Source: Balneatrix alpica DSM 16621
GTDB taxonomy: Bacteria > Pseudomonadota > Gammaproteobacteria > Pseudomonadales > Balneatricaceae
Direction: 5' to 3'
DNA length: 64,000 nucleotides
NCBI RefSeq assembly: GCF_000619885.1
Contig: NZ_KK211040.1
Coordinates: 186,001-250,000, forward strand
The position numbers and the translations under genes are program-made. The notes under the pieces were generated by a model. That model worked only from the letters and a program-made list of their open reading frames with translations, was not told the DNA's origin and searched no databases. Below are positions 38,106-48,275 of the stretch, piece by piece; positions within the stretch are counted from its first letter, which is position 1; every line of letters starts with the position of its first letter.

Positions 38106-38129
38106 CCCATATACTGTATAAACAGACAG
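38095..38129. promoter_or_regulatory. two LexA (SOS) boxes in the dinG-lexA gap
   Basis: CTGTATAAACAGACAG at 38114-38129 fits the CTG-N10-CAG LexA box. CTGTATATAATCCCAT at 38095-38110 matches all but the last base of the second half-site and overlaps the lexA -10. The two-box arrangement resembles the E. coli lexA control region. The site may also repress dinG, whose start is 57 bases from the first box. Confidence 0.8.
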
Positions 38130-38140
38130 AAGCGACTGCA

Positions 38141-38749
38141 ATGATCAAACTGACCAAACGCCAAACGGAAGTGCTGGAGTGCATCCGCAGTTACATCGAG
38201 ACCACGGGATTCCCCCCCACTCGCGCCGATTTGGCTCGAGAGTTGGGTTTTCGGTCACCAAATGCCGCGGAAGAGCACCTTAAGGCACTAGCCCGCAAAG
38301 GTGCAATCGAGATTATCCCCGGCGCTTCTCGTGGCATTCGTTTACCCGACAATGAAGAGGCTAACCTGGGCCTCCCCATCGTTGGCCGTGTCGCCGCTGG
38401 CAGCCCTATCCTGGCTCAAGAACACATTGCTGATCACTGCCAAATCCCCCCTGCCTTCTTTAACCCCAAAGCGGATTACTTGCTACGGGTGCAAGGGATG
38501 AGCATGAGAGATGCAGGCATCCTCGATGGCGATCTGTTGGCGGTGCACCGTACCCAAGAGGTGCGTAATGGTCAAATCGTCGTTGCTCGCTTAGGTGATG
38601 AAGTCACCGTCAAACGCTTCCAGCGCCAAGGGCACCAGGTACTGTTAATTGCCGAAAACCCTGACTTTTCTCCCATAGAAGTCGACCTGCGCCAAGAAGA
38701 ACTCAGTATCGAAGGTTTAGGAGTTGGTGTAATTCGCCGAGGTAACTGA
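38141..38749 (+). CDS. lexA: LexA repressor
   Basis: LexA represses the SOS genes and cleaves itself when RecA is activated. The 202-residue protein has the N-terminal winged helix ([39 protein letters not shown]), the cleavage site Ala86-Gly87 in GRVAAGSPI, and the catalytic dyad Ser121 (GMSMRDAG) and Lys158 (VTVKRF). All are offset by two from E. coli numbering. It is autoregulated by the boxes upstream and is followed two bases later by sulA. Confidence 0.97.
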   Translation: MIKLTKRQTEVLECIRSYIETTGFPPTRADLARELGFRSPNAAEEHLKALARKGAIEIIPGASRGIRLPDNEEANLGLPIVGRVAAGSPILAQEHIADHCQIPPAFFNPKADYLLRVQGMSMRDAGILDGDLLAVHRTQEVRNGQIVVARLGDEVTVKRFQRQGHQVLLIAENPDFSPIEVDLRQEELSIEGLGVGVIRRGN

Positions 38750-38751
38750 CT

Positions 38752-39237
38752 ATGATGTCCTCCCCTGCTGTAAGCCCAAGCCGTTCCCTTGCTTATCCGC
38801 GCGCCCTGAACGCTGTTGCGGGACATACGCAACCCACAACGGCACGTCACTCTGATAGCCAGCGCCCAAACACTGGCTGCCGCCAGGGTGTCACTGAAGT
38901 TGTTATCAGCCACGATGATGACAGCCAAGTGCAATGGCTGCTCCCCTTACTGGCACAACTTAGCCTGGATGATCGATGGTTTACCTGGCTGGCTCCACCA
39001 CAAAATCTCGCCCGGGACTGGCTGCTCACCGCAGGTGTTGATCTCAACAAATTTATTCTACTCAAGCCCGCCACAGGCCATGACATCCATAGTTTAGCCT
39101 GCCGCGCACTCCGCCAGGGAAATTGCCACCTTGTTGTCAGCTGGCCCTATGCTGAAATCAGCCAGGATGCTTATCAAAGTCTGTTACAGGCAGCCCAGGT
39201 CGGTAATAGCCACTGTATTTTGATTCGCAGTCGCTAA
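38752..39237 (+). CDS. sulA: SOS cell-division inhibitor SulA
   Basis: SulA sequesters FtsZ during DNA damage. The 161-residue protein has a variable polar N-terminal 45 residues and a conserved core: EVVISHDDDSQVQWLLPLLAQLS, RWFTWLAPP and LLKPATGHDIHSLACRALRQGNCHLVVSWP. It follows lexA by two bases, so it is induced as part of the lexA message, as in Pseudomonas and unlike E. coli. A strong terminator follows. Confidence 0.92.
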   Translation: MMSSPAVSPSRSLAYPRALNAVAGHTQPTTARHSDSQRPNTGCRQGVTEVVISHDDDSQVQWLLPLLAQLSLDDRWFTWLAPPQNLARDWLLTAGVDLNKFILLKPATGHDIHSLACRALRQGNCHLVVSWPYAEISQDAYQSLLQAAQVGNSHCILIRSR

Positions 39238-39279
39238 CTTTTTACTCCTGTTTCTTTGCCACTTCCCCTGCAAAGTCAA

Positions 39280-39307
39280 AACCCGGCTCGCGCCGGGTTC
39301 CTTTTTA
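39280..39307 (+). terminator. intrinsic terminator of lexA-sulA
   Basis: AACCCGGC-TCGC-GCCGGGTT (39280-39299) is followed by CCTTTTTA. It sits 42 bases after sulA. Confidence 0.85.
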
Positions 39308-39486
39308 TCCTTAAACTTTACCTTAAGGCATTTAGCCTAGAGACATCAGCATTTTGAAGGGCGAGCGTCTCAGGGATAGCCCCCTATGAAGTTAGCCGCT
39401 CACTACATTGGCATCCTGCCTACCTTGCCGTTGAGCTTTGAGCTCGCCCTAACGACACGCACACTGGCTGCGCCAAGCACATCAGC
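39308..39486. other. non-coding gap with long-range inverted repeat
   Basis: No credible gene is visible here. AGGGCGAGC at 39358-39366 is complementary to GCTCGCCCT at 39442-39450, enclosing about 75 bases. This might form a structured RNA 3' of the 90-residue gene, but no known family is recognised. Confidence 0.3.
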
Positions 39487-39759
39487 TCAGTGCAATAGAC
39501 TTGGTACCTCATCCTCTTCTTCAGCCAACTGCTCAGCCATGAACTCCGTCAATACCTGAGCACCCGCGGTTAATACCGTGCGCGCCATTTCCAAATAGGC
39601 TTCCCCCATCAAGTCACGCATATCATCACTGACTTCAAGGCGCAGCAAATGAACGGGCTCGTCATTCTCTCGCACCTGTAGCCATAACTCTCCAGCGGTC
39701 TCCTCAACGATCTCCAGCACTCGACTCTCTTGCAAAAGCTGCTGCAATTTAGCGCTCAC
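39487..39759 (-). CDS. conserved hypothetical protein
   Basis: This 90-residue acidic protein (ends LAEEEDEVPSLLH) has no membrane segment or recognisable motif; it appears to form a beta-rich first half and helical second half (LMGEAYLEMARTVLTAGAQVLTEFMAEQL). I do not recognise a named family. Its location between sulA and the DUF6586 gene corresponds to a small conserved gene in Pseudomonas. It follows the DUF6586 gene by 12 bases and is likely cotranscribed. Confidence 0.75.
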   Translation of the reverse strand: MSAKLQQLLQESRVLEIVEETAGELWLQVRENDEPVHLLRLEVSDDMRDLMGEAYLEMARTVLTAGAQVLTEFMAEQLAEEEDEVPSLLH

Positions 39760-39771
39760 TATGGCTCCTGT

Positions 39772-40296
39772 TTACCACTCTTGAGTTTGTTCTCGACAAC
39801 GCTCTACCAACTGCTGTAGTTGGCCTAACCACTGTTGCAGCTGCTGCTGCAACTCACCATCCTCTTCATGGTCAGGATTAACCTGAACCAGGTGTATCTC
39901 TGATAACCGTTCGCTGCTACTGGCTTTCTCCCGTTGCTCTTGCGCTCGCCAACAAGCCCGATAGCTTCGCACCAACTGACTTAGCCAACTATTTTGATCC
40001 GCCAACAACTGCTGAATGTACAAATACTCCGGCCCTTCATAGCCCCGCGACTCCAGTAAAGCCATCAAGTCATCCGCGACCCGTACCTGCTCTGGTGGCA
40101 GCTTATAACTCTGCGCAATCTCGCGTAATAAGGCGTGATAAGCACCAAACAAATGGGCCACAATCGACTCATGATACGACTCAATCAAGGCATGCTTATT
40201 CCAGCCTTGGCTGCTATGTGCCTGCGTTAAAGCCTCAAGGTGCAAACGGGCAAAATAGAGTTTCTGATTCGTGCGGGTTGCATAAGGATGAGTCAT
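39772..40296 (-). CDS. DUF6586 family protein
   Basis: This 174-residue soluble, mostly helical protein begins MTHPYATRTNQKLYFARLHLEAL, the N-terminal pattern I associate with DUF6586 proteins found next to topA. The C-terminal 40 residues are Gln- and Glu-rich (QQQLQQWLGQLQQLVERCREQ), likely coiled coil. Function is unknown. AAGGGAG lies 13 bases before the ATG with AAGG nearer. It lies downstream of topA on the same strand. Confidence 0.78.
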   Translation of the reverse strand: MTHPYATRTNQKLYFARLHLEALTQAHSSQGWNKHALIESYHESIVAHLFGAYHALLREIAQSYKLPPEQVRVADDLMALLESRGYEGPEYLYIQQLLADQNSWLSQLVRSYRACWRAQEQREKASSSERLSEIHLVQVNPDHEEDGELQQQLQQWLGQLQQLVERCREQTQEW

Positions 40297-40377
40297 GGCA
40301 TGTCCTTTAAGGGAGAAGTCCAGTGGTGGGCAACGACATCAGGCAATTATTTGCATCGCTAGGCCAGAACGGCACAA

Positions 40378-40417
40378 CCGACTAACCCCAACAACTGTTG
40401 CGATTAGTCGGCTTTTT
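40378..40417 (+). terminator. plus-strand terminator between two minus-strand genes
   Basis: CCGACTAA (40378-40385) pairs with TTAGTCGG (40404-40411), followed by CTTTTT on the plus strand. Both neighbouring genes are read on the minus strand, where no T run follows the hairpin. It may be a weak bidirectional element, or it may end an antisense or small plus-strand transcript. Confidence 0.5.
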
Positions 40418-40472
40418 ATAGCGAGTCATTGATAATGGTGTAGCACCTGAGCGTTTAACTGACCGAGTGACC

Positions 40473-43088
40473 TCAGCTTACCACCCATTTGCCGTTCTGG
40501 TAGTAAGCCTTCCAACCGGTTGCCTTACCATTGACCTCCGTCATCACATACTGCTCTTTAGTTTTACGACTAAAGCGGACCATTGCCAGATTACCTTCCG
40601 GATCTTTACTTGGTGCCTCCAACAGGAAGTGATATTTAGGATCAATCTCGTCCTTATGCGGTAACAACTCTAAGATGAAGGGAGCACGGGTCTCCCGATT
40701 TTTCGGGAATTGACTGGCCGCCAAGAATAGCCCTGTCGCGCCATCACGCAGCACATAGTGGTCATCCACTTTTTGACAACGCAATTCCGGCATGGGTACA
40801 GGTTCCATTTTAGGTGGAGCCGCTTCGCCATTTTTCAGCAACTTACGAGTATTGCTGCAGGTATCACTAGTACAACCGAAATACTTACCGAAACGACCTG
40901 TTTTCAGCTGCATATCGGCACCGCACTTGTCGCACTCAATCAACGGCCCATCATAGCCTTTGAGCTTAAACTGCCCTTGCTCAACCTCGAAACCAGCACA
41001 GTCGGGATTATTGCCACAGACATGCAGTTTACGTCCAGCGTCAATCAGATAGCTCTCCATCGCGGTACCGCAGAGACGGCAACGCTTACGACTGCGCAGC
41101 AAACGAGACTCTTCTTCATCGTCCGCATCCACGCTGACCACTTCATCTCCAGGAGTGAGGTTCAGCGTCGCCTTACAGCGCTCTTTCGGTGGTAAGGCAT
41201 AACCACTACAGCCCAGGAACACCCCAGTACTACCGGTACGAATCAGCATTTCTCGACCACATTGCGGACAGGCAATATCCGTAGAAGTCGGCGAATTCGC
41301 ACGCATGCCATGTTCGTCATCGTTAGCAGCGGTTAATTTGCGGCTAAAGTCGTTATAGAACGCATTGAGCAAGTCCAGCCACACCTGCCTGCCGCTGGCC
41401 ACATCGTCCAACAGCGTTTCCATCTTGGCGGTGAAGTTATAGTCCATTAAATCCGGGAAGGACTCGACCAAACGATCTGTGACGATATCGCCGATTTTTT
41501 CAGCATAGAAACGGCGATTCTGCACCTGCACATAACCCCGTTCCTGGATAGTTGAAATAATCGCCGCATAGGTGGATGGGCGGCCAATTGCCCGCTTTTC
41601 CAGTTCTTTTACCAAGCTTGCTTCGGTATAGCGTGGGGCAGGCTTAGTGAAGTGCTGAGAAGGCAGTAATTCTTGCAGATTCAGCGTCGTGCCCGCCTGG
41701 ATATCGGGCAGAGTAAGATCCTCATCTTTCTTCGCAATCGCCGGCAGCACCTTGGTATAACCATCAAACAGCAGGATGCGCCCACGTGCGCGCAGCTCAA
41801 ACTCTGCAGCCTGTACCAGCAACGATGTGCTCAGATATTTAGCTGGGGGCATCTGGCAGGCCACAAACTGGCGCCAGATCAAATCGTACAAGCGCTCCGC
41901 ATCCCGCTCCATGCCAGCTAACTGGGTAGCTTTGACGCTGACATCAGAGGGACGAATCGCTTCGTGCGCCTCTTGCGCTCCTTCTTTGCTGCTATAGGTC
42001 TGCGCTTGCTCCGGTAGATAATCCTGGCCAAAGGTTTTGCCGATATATTCACGGCAGGCCTCTACCGCCTCCGCCGACAGGTTCGTCGAGTCGGTACGCA
42101 TATAGGTGATGTAGCCCGCTTCATACAAACGCTGAGCCAGCATCATGGTTTTCTTCACCCCAAAGCCTAAGCGAGTACTGGCCGCCTGCTGCAGGGTTGA
42201 AGTGATAAAGGGCGCATTAGGGCGGGACTGTGTGGGCTTATCTTCCCGCTCTACCAAGCGGAAACTGGCTTGGCGCAGTTTTGCCAGTGCAGCCTCGGTA
42301 TCCTGTTGATTCAATGGGCGGAAGGCCTGATCACCCTGCCGCGTCACCTCAAACTTAATCTGTTCTTTGCCTGCCTGTAATTGAGCAGCCACCTGCCAAT
42401 ACTCTTCCGGCACAAAAGCACGGATTTCCCGCTCACGCTCGACAATCAAACGCACCGCCACCGACTGTACACGACCGGCTGATAATCCACGCGCAATCTT
42501 GGCCCAAAGCAGCGGCGACACCATGTACCCCACCACTCGGTCAAGGAAACGGCGCGCCTGCTGAGCCTGCACCCGATGCATATCGAGCTGACCTGGGTTT
42601 TCAAACGCCTGCTTGATGGCATTTTTAGTGATCTCGTTGAACACCACCCGGCGATAACGGCTATCATCACCGCCTATTGCCTCGCGCAGGTGCCAAGCGA
42701 TAGCTTCCCCTTCGCGATCCAAGTCCGTTGCCAGATAGATGGCATCAGCATCTTTAGCCAAGCGCTTCAGCTCTTCCACCACCTTTTCTTTGCCAGGCAG
42801 AATTTCGTAATGGGCACTCCAGTTGTTTTCTGGGTCCACTCCCATACGAGCAACCAGTTGCTCGTGCGCTTTGCGCTCTTTGTAGGCTGCCTTTTCGACA
42901 GCAGACATTTTACGGGTACGAGCAGCCTCCTGAGCACGCTGCTTAGCGTCCACAGGTTTAGCACTGCCACTGGTGGGCAAGTCACGAATATGGCCGACGC
43001 TGGACTTCACGATGTAATCGGAGCCCAGATACTTATTGATCGTTTTGGCCTTAGCCGGCGACTCTACTATTACTAAAACTTTTCCCAT
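40473..43088 (-). CDS. topA: DNA topoisomerase I
   Basis: TopA relaxes negative supercoils by single-strand passage. The 871-residue protein starts [22 protein letters not shown] with a TOPRIM domain ([11 protein letters not shown]), the active-site Tyr329 in [10 protein letters not shown], and three C-terminal cysteine-containing zinc-ribbon units ([26 protein letters not shown]), followed by a further C-terminal domain. The ATG at 43088 follows GAGAGGGG and gives the family N-terminus; an in-frame GTG upstream is discarded. Confidence 0.97.
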   Translation of the reverse strand: MGKVLVIVESPAKAKTINKYLGSDYIVKSSVGHIRDLPTSGSAKPVDAKQRAQEAARTRKMSAVEKAAYKERKAHEQLVARMGVDPENNWSAHYEILPGKEKVVEELKRLAKDADAIYLATDLDREGEAIAWHLREAIGGDDSRYRRVVFNEITKNAIKQAFENPGQLDMHRVQAQQARRFLDRVVGYMVSPLLWAKIARGLSAGRVQSVAVRLIVEREREIRAFVPEEYWQVAAQLQAGKEQIKFEVTRQGDQAFRPLNQQDTEAALAKLRQASFRLVEREDKPTQSRPNAPFITSTLQQAASTRLGFGVKKTMMLAQRLYEAGYITYMRTDSTNLSAEAVEACREYIGKTFGQDYLPEQAQTYSSKEGAQEAHEAIRPSDVSVKATQLAGMERDAERLYDLIWRQFVACQMPPAKYLSTSLLVQAAEFELRARGRILLFDGYTKVLPAIAKKDEDLTLPDIQAGTTLNLQELLPSQHFTKPAPRYTEASLVKELEKRAIGRPSTYAAIISTIQERGYVQVQNRRFYAEKIGDIVTDRLVESFPDLMDYNFTAKMETLLDDVASGRQVWLDLLNAFYNDFSRKLTAANDDEHGMRANSPTSTDIACPQCGREMLIRTGSTGVFLGCSGYALPPKERCKATLNLTPGDEVVSVDADDEEESRLLRSRKRCRLCGTAMESYLIDAGRKLHVCGNNPDCAGFEVEQGQFKLKGYDGPLIECDKCGADMQLKTGRFGKYFGCTSDTCSNTRKLLKNGEAAPPKMEPVPMPELRCQKVDDHYVLRDGATGLFLAASQFPKNRETRAPFILELLPHKDEIDPKYHFLLEAPSKDPEGNLAMVRFSRKTKEQYVMTEVNGKATGWKAYYQNGKWVVS

Positions 43089-43272
43089 TTCCCCTCTCAT
43101 ACCCCCAGATTGGGTAGCGGCGCCCTGGCCTCTGTAGGGGCGCACTTATAGCGATCCCAAAAAGCCTTTGTCAAGTTCCAAATTCAATCTAGCGCTTAAC
43201 TCCACACCAAGATATCTTGCCTAAGCGCTTGAAAGTCGTACCATAAAAAGCCTTTAACGAAGGAGCGACCTG

Positions 43273-43944
43273 ATGTGGATGACAGGCCTGATCATATTCT
43301 TGGTGTTCCTGTTGATAGGCTCATTAGTCGTTAGCCATCTGGCTTATAAGAAAGAGCAAGAGCTCCTTGCCCGGGAACACACATTCAACGCTTATCGCGC
43401 CAGGGCGGAGCATATTCAAGAACTCATTACCCAGCTCACCCACTTACCGATTGAACACGACACCTGGTCTGCCATCATCAGCTACCTAGTGCATATATTA
43501 GGGAAGATGAAAGAAGTCAAACCAGAAGCGGCTTATCTGGATGATGTCATTGCGGAGCAGGAGGCCCTGCGCAATCGCCAACCCCAGTACCAAGTGCCCG
43601 CTAGCGACCGAGCCATCATTAAGACCCAGAAGCTGATCCGACAAGCAATGCGCATCTTACGCCAATCCCGTGGTGATGGTCTGCTCAGCCCCAGCGCACT
43701 GGAAGAAGGCATCAATCACCTCTCCTATATCCATAATCTGGTGGAGATTGACGCTCACCTGCAACAAGGCATTGAAGCTACAAAGGGCAAGCATCACCAG
43801 GATGCCGTCACCCACCTCAAACACGCTAAAGGGGTGTTACTACGTACGGTCATGAGTGACAGCGAACGCAAGCAAAAACTGGATGAGGTGGAGCGCCATC
43901 TCAAAGAGGTCTTCCATCCTCCTTTCCAGTTTCCGACAGAGTAA
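43273..43944 (+). CDS. membrane-anchored helical protein, unknown
   Basis: This 223-residue protein has a single N-terminal membrane helix (MTGLIIFLVFLLIGSLVVSHLA) followed by a charged, almost wholly helical cytoplasmic part. Repeated amphipathic segments (for example IHNLVEIDAHLQQGIEATKGKHHQDAVTHLKHAKGVL, given here only in outline) suggest coiled coils or a TPR-like bundle. I do not recognise a family. AAGGAG precedes the ATG. It diverges from topA and ends only three bases before the convergent DUF1653 gene. Confidence 0.82.
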   Translation: MWMTGLIIFLVFLLIGSLVVSHLAYKKEQELLAREHTFNAYRARAEHIQELITQLTHLPIEHDTWSAIISYLVHILGKMKEVKPEAAYLDDVIAEQEALRNRQPQYQVPASDRAIIKTQKLIRQAMRILRQSRGDGLLSPSALEEGINHLSYIHNLVEIDAHLQQGIEATKGKHHQDAVTHLKHAKGVLLRTVMSDSERKQKLDEVERHLKEVFHPPFQFPTE

Positions 43945-43947
43945 TGT

Positions 43948-44178
43948 TCAGTCTGGATTGATCAGTAAAAAGCGCGGCACACGCTCCCCCATCACATCCA
44001 CACTTGCAGTGAAGTTGTCCAAAGGGCGTACCCATAGCGCTTGATCACCATACAGAGGACGGTAGAGCACTAACCATTCCTCGGTTTCGCTATGACGAAC
44101 CAGGTCCACCACCTGATACTCTGCGCCCTTAAAATGGCGATAACGCCCAGGCGGCACCCGCTCAAAGGGGTTTGGCAT
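43948..44178 (-). CDS. DUF1653 family protein
   Basis: This 76-residue protein contains the DUF1653 core: PGRYRHFKGAEYQVVDLVRHSETEEWLVLYRPLYG and LWVRPLDNF, a small beta domain of unknown function. The ATG at 44178 is preceded by GGAG at 7 bases; a GTG four codons upstream is less likely. It lies 50 bases after hrpA on the same strand. Its stop is three bases from that of the convergent membrane-anchored gene. Confidence 0.88.
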   Translation of the reverse strand: MPNPFERVPPGRYRHFKGAEYQVVDLVRHSETEEWLVLYRPLYGDQALWVRPLDNFTASVDVMGERVPRFLLINPD

Positions 44179-44228
44179 ACTTGGCTCCACAGTTATGGTT
44201 ATTCACGACATAAGGGCTTGAGTATGGC

Positions 44229-47200
44229 TCAGGCCTTGGGAATTTGCTCCCAGAGTTTATCCAAACGTTTGGCAGAAACCGGCTGCAAGGTTCCGAGGGT
44301 TTGGGCAAACAGCGAGATCCGATACTCTTCCAATAGCCAACGGTACTCGTCCAGCAAGGGCTCTTCACGACCGAGACGCTGCAACGCCTCACGCCGTGCC
44401 AGATATTGCTGCCAACGCTGCCCCAGCTCTTGACTGGCCTGCTGCTCCTTCGGCAAATGGTTCTGAAAGCGTTCCAGACGTAACTCTATCGCTTTGAGAT
44501 AGGTCGGCATACGGCGTAACGCCGTCAGGGGGGTGGCACTGATAAAACCTTTAAAAATCAAAGCTTCTAACTGCTGTTTAATGTCGGCAAAAATCAGTGC
44601 CCAAGCCAGGCTCACTTTGCCCTGTAAGCGCTTGCTAATGCGATTACGGCTTTCTAACAGGTTGGCAACTAACTGCGCCAACTCATTTGCTGCCCCTACC
44701 ACTTCAGCACGCTGTGCGGCCAAGCTCTCAGCAAATGCCTGCTGATCACGCGGCCAGGCATCCGTCTGCAAGAATACCGTTTCCAGTGCAGCGTTGATCA
44801 GATCGTCAAAGAGTTCTTCTTTACGCCCGACTCCAACAAACAACAGGGCAGACTGGTTTAACTTGGGCAGGTTCTTCTGCAAGTACTTCACGGTGTCTTG
44901 CAACTGCAAGCGGTACAGTTTCAACAAGCCTAAGCGCATACTGGTTTTGGCCCGCTGAGGATGATCAAACAACTGCACCGCGACACTGTCGCCCTCATCC
45001 ACCAGCGCAGGATAGAGCTTGATCCGAATCCCGCCCTGCTCCCGGGTCAGTTCCTGCGGCAATGCTACCTGGGGAAAGACTGTTAATCCTTGTTGCTCCA
45101 GCCCCGTAGCGGGCAGAGTAGCCAGTTGTGCCTGGGCCTGATCAGCAAAGCGCTCACGCAGCGCCAACAGATCACGCCCCTGCCCAATTACTTTGCCACG
45201 CCCATCTAACACACGAATACGCATCAAGTGATGGGGCTCGAGCTTCACCTCACGCCATTGGCTTTCCTCTACCAACACACCGCTCATACGACGTAACTGG
45301 GCACTCAGCGCTTCGGTGAGGCTACCTTCCTGACTGGGTAGTGCCGCTAAAGCGGCATCCACATAGTCGGGAATCGGCACAAAATTACGCCGCAGCTGCT
45401 TGGGTAAGCCCTTCAGCAAGGCAACACATTTATCCTTTAACATCCCCGGCACCAACCACTGCAAACGCTCCTGCGGAAACTGCACCAGCAGCGCGGCAGG
45501 CAAGTCGAGAGTAACACCATCGGCTTCATGGCCAGGCTCAAAGTGGTAATGCAGGGGCAACTCCATGCCCTGAAAAACCAACTTGTCTGGGTACTGTTGC
45601 TGCGTCACCTCATCCGCCCCATGGCGCATCAGGTACTCTTTAGTTAAAAACAGCGCCTGGGGATTGCGCTGTTCCAGCTTACGCCGCCAACTTTCAAAGG
45701 CTGCGCCATTGGCAACCTGCTCCCCCCCCAGGGTATGAAGCTTCTCCAGATAGAATTCGTACAGGGTCTCTTCATCAACCAGGATATCCCGCCGTCGCGC
45801 CTTGGCTTCTAAGGTTTCCACCTCCTCCAACAGGGCACGGTTATGCTGGAAGAAGGGCGCTTTGCTGTCATAGTCGCCATTCACCAGCGCTTCACGAATA
45901 AAGATTTGCTGACACAGTTCCGGTTCAACCTGGGCATAACTGACCTTACGCTTGGGTACTAGAATCAAACCGTAGAGACTGCGCTGCTGATAGGCCACCA
46001 CCTCGGCGCGCTTACGCTCCCAATGTGGCTCTAAGTAGGCATCTTTTAACAACGCCTGCGCCAAAGGCTCGACCCACTCGGGCTCAATTCGTGCCAGGGT
46101 GCGGGCATAGAGCTTGGTGGTTTCCACCATTTCCGCCGCCACTACCCATTTCGGCTTTTTCTTGAACAGGCCTGAACCAGGGAACAGCATAAAGCGGCGA
46201 TTACGTGCTCCCAGGTAATCGCCCTCATCGGTTTTCATACCAAGGTTACCGAGCAAGCCGGCAATCAATGCCTGGTGCACGTTCTGATAACTGGCCGGTT
46301 CACGGTTTTCCGCCAGTTTCATTTCCTTCAACATCAGATGCAGTTGACGGTGTACATCACGCCATTCCCGCATGCGCATAAAGTTCAGAAACTGCTTTTG
46401 ACAGTACTGCCGCAGCTGATTCTGGCTCAATGCCTGACGCTGCTCTTCATAGCCATCCCAGAGCTGCACCAGACTTAGAAAATCCGATTCTTCATGGGCC
46501 CATTGGCGATGCTTTTCATCCGCGGCCTGCTGGCGCTCCACCGGCCGCTCACGCGGGTCCTGCACACTCAGGGCACTGACAATAATCAGCACCTCACGCA
46601 AGGCATTGAGCCGCGCCCCTTCCAGCAGCATTCTGCCCAGCTGTGGATCAATAGGCAGGCGGGCTAATTGACGTCCCTGCGGGGTGAGGCGGCGATGCTT
46701 GTCCACGGCACCCAGTTCCTGCAACAGGCGGAAGCCATCATTAACAAAGCGACTATCAGGCTTTTCCAAGAAGGGGAAGTCCTCTATATCCCCCAGCTTT
46801 AACGCCAGCATCTGCAAGATTACCGAGGCAAGGTTAGTCCGCAGGATTTCCGCATCGGTAAACTCAGGCCGGTTGCTAAAGTCTTCTTCACTGTACAGAC
46901 GGATACAAACCCCCGGCCCCAAGCGGCCACAACGTCCCTTACGTTGATTGGCACTGGCCTGGGAGATCGGCTCAATCGGCAAGCGCTGCACTTTGGAGCG
47001 ATAGCTGTAACGGCTGATCCGGGCAACCCCGGTATCGATCACATAGCGGATACCGGGTACCGTCAAGGACGTTTCGGCAACGTTGGTCGCCAGCACGATA
47101 CGCCGCCCCTGCCCGCGGGGATGGAAGATTTTTTGCTGTTCACGCGCAGACAAACGGGCATACAGGGGCAGCACCTCGGTGTCGCGCAGATTGGCCTTAC

Positions 47201-48155
47201 GCAGGGTATCCGCCGCTTCACGTATTTCCCGCTCACCACTTAAAAACACCAGCACGTCCCCAGGCCCCTGGTGTTGCTGGCGCTCGTCTTGCGCCAACTC
47301 TTCCACCGCCGCGAGAATCCCTTCGTACTGGGTCAAATCGCGGTCAGCGGCCTCTTCATCAGCAGCATCCAACAGCGGCCGATAGCGTACCTCAACTGGA
47401 TAGGTACGCCCTTCCACCTGAAAAATCGGACAATTATTAAAGTGCTGCGAGAAGCGCTGTAGATCAATGGTGGCCGAGGTGACAATGACTTTGAGATCAG
47501 GCCGTTTGGGCAGGATATTGCGAATATAACCAAGCAGGAAATCGATATTCAGACTGCGCTCGTGGGCTTCGTCAATAATCAGGGTGTCATACTGCAGCAG
47601 TAACGGATCATGCTGAGTTTCTGCCAGCAAAATACCATCCGTCATCAGCTTGACCCGGGTCGCCGCCGAGCTTTCATCTACAAAGCGTACCTGATAGCCA
47701 ACCACCTGACCCAGCTCAGTGCCCAACTCCTCCGCCAACCGCGAGGCCACCGCTCGGGCAGCCAAACGACGGGGCTGGGTATGGCCAATCCGGCCACGCA
47801 GGCCGCGGCCTAGTTCCAAACACAATTTGGGTAGCTGAGTCGTCTTACCTGAACCGGTTTCCCCTGCAACCACTACAACCTGGTGCTGCGCTAAGAGCGC
47901 CAGCAGCTCATCATGCTTTTGGCACAGAGGTAGCTGCTCATCATAATGCAACCTGAATGCCGCCTGAGCCCGGCTGTTCACCAGCTGTTGGGAACGCTCA
48001 AGCAACTGCACAAAACGCCCCTGTAAGCGATCATAGGGCCTACCCTGGGCGACGGCTTTGCGCATTCCCGCCAGAATCCGCTGCAATTCCTGACTATCTT
48101 GCAGGGTGCAGTGATCAAGTTGGGCGCTCAGCTCAGCAAAGGGGGCAGTACTCAC
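44229..48155 (-). CDS. hrpA: ATP-dependent RNA helicase HrpA
   Basis: HrpA is a DEAH-box RNA helicase that rescues stalled ribosomes and acts in mRNA processing. At 1308 residues it matches E. coli HrpA (1300). Motif I is GETGSGKTTQLPK, motif II DEAHERSLN, motif III SAT, motif VI QRKGRCGRLGPG, followed by the helicase-associated and DUF3418 regions that fill the C-terminal half. It starts at a GTG with GGAG eight bases upstream; no in-frame ATG nearby gives a better N-terminus. Confidence 0.95.
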   Translation of the reverse strand: MSTAPFAELSAQLDHCTLQDSQELQRILAGMRKAVAQGRPYDRLQGRFVQLLERSQQLVNSRAQAAFRLHYDEQLPLCQKHDELLALLAQHQVVVVAGETGSGKTTQLPKLCLELGRGLRGRIGHTQPRRLAARAVASRLAEELGTELGQVVGYQVRFVDESSAATRVKLMTDGILLAETQHDPLLLQYDTLIIDEAHERSLNIDFLLGYIRNILPKRPDLKVIVTSATIDLQRFSQHFNNCPIFQVEGRTYPVEVRYRPLLDAADEEAADRDLTQYEGILAAVEELAQDERQQHQGPGDVLVFLSGEREIREAADTLRKANLRDTEVLPLYARLSAREQQKIFHPRGQGRRIVLATNVAETSLTVPGIRYVIDTGVARISRYSYRSKVQRLPIEPISQASANQRKGRCGRLGPGVCIRLYSEEDFSNRPEFTDAEILRTNLASVILQMLALKLGDIEDFPFLEKPDSRFVNDGFRLLQELGAVDKHRRLTPQGRQLARLPIDPQLGRMLLEGARLNALREVLIIVSALSVQDPRERPVERQQAADEKHRQWAHEESDFLSLVQLWDGYEEQRQALSQNQLRQYCQKQFLNFMRMREWRDVHRQLHLMLKEMKLAENREPASYQNVHQALIAGLLGNLGMKTDEGDYLGARNRRFMLFPGSGLFKKKPKWVVAAEMVETTKLYARTLARIEPEWVEPLAQALLKDAYLEPHWERKRAEVVAYQQRSLYGLILVPKRKVSYAQVEPELCQQIFIREALVNGDYDSKAPFFQHNRALLEEVETLEAKARRRDILVDEETLYEFYLEKLHTLGGEQVANGAAFESWRRKLEQRNPQALFLTKEYLMRHGADEVTQQQYPDKLVFQGMELPLHYHFEPGHEADGVTLDLPAALLVQFPQERLQWLVPGMLKDKCVALLKGLPKQLRRNFVPIPDYVDAALAALPSQEGSLTEALSAQLRRMSGVLVEESQWREVKLEPHHLMRIRVLDGRGKVIGQGRDLLALRERFADQAQAQLATLPATGLEQQGLTVFPQVALPQELTREQGGIRIKLYPALVDEGDSVAVQLFDHPQRAKTSMRLGLLKLYRLQLQDTVKYLQKNLPKLNQSALLFVGVGRKEELFDDLINAALETVFLQTDAWPRDQQAFAESLAAQRAEVVGAANELAQLVANLLESRNRISKRLQGKVSLAWALIFADIKQQLEALIFKGFISATPLTALRRMPTYLKAIELRLERFQNHLPKEQQASQELGQRWQQYLARREALQRLGREEPLLDEYRWLLEEYRISLFAQTLGTLQPVSAKRLDKLWEQIPKA

Positions 48156-48275
48156 AGGAACATCTCCTTTTAAACAGGGGGCGCATTATACGCAGCCCCC
48201 GGCGTTCCTGTTAAGGAAGGTCCACACAAATCCCATTCCTCTTTGGCAAGAATGCAGCAATGCTATGGGCATCGA

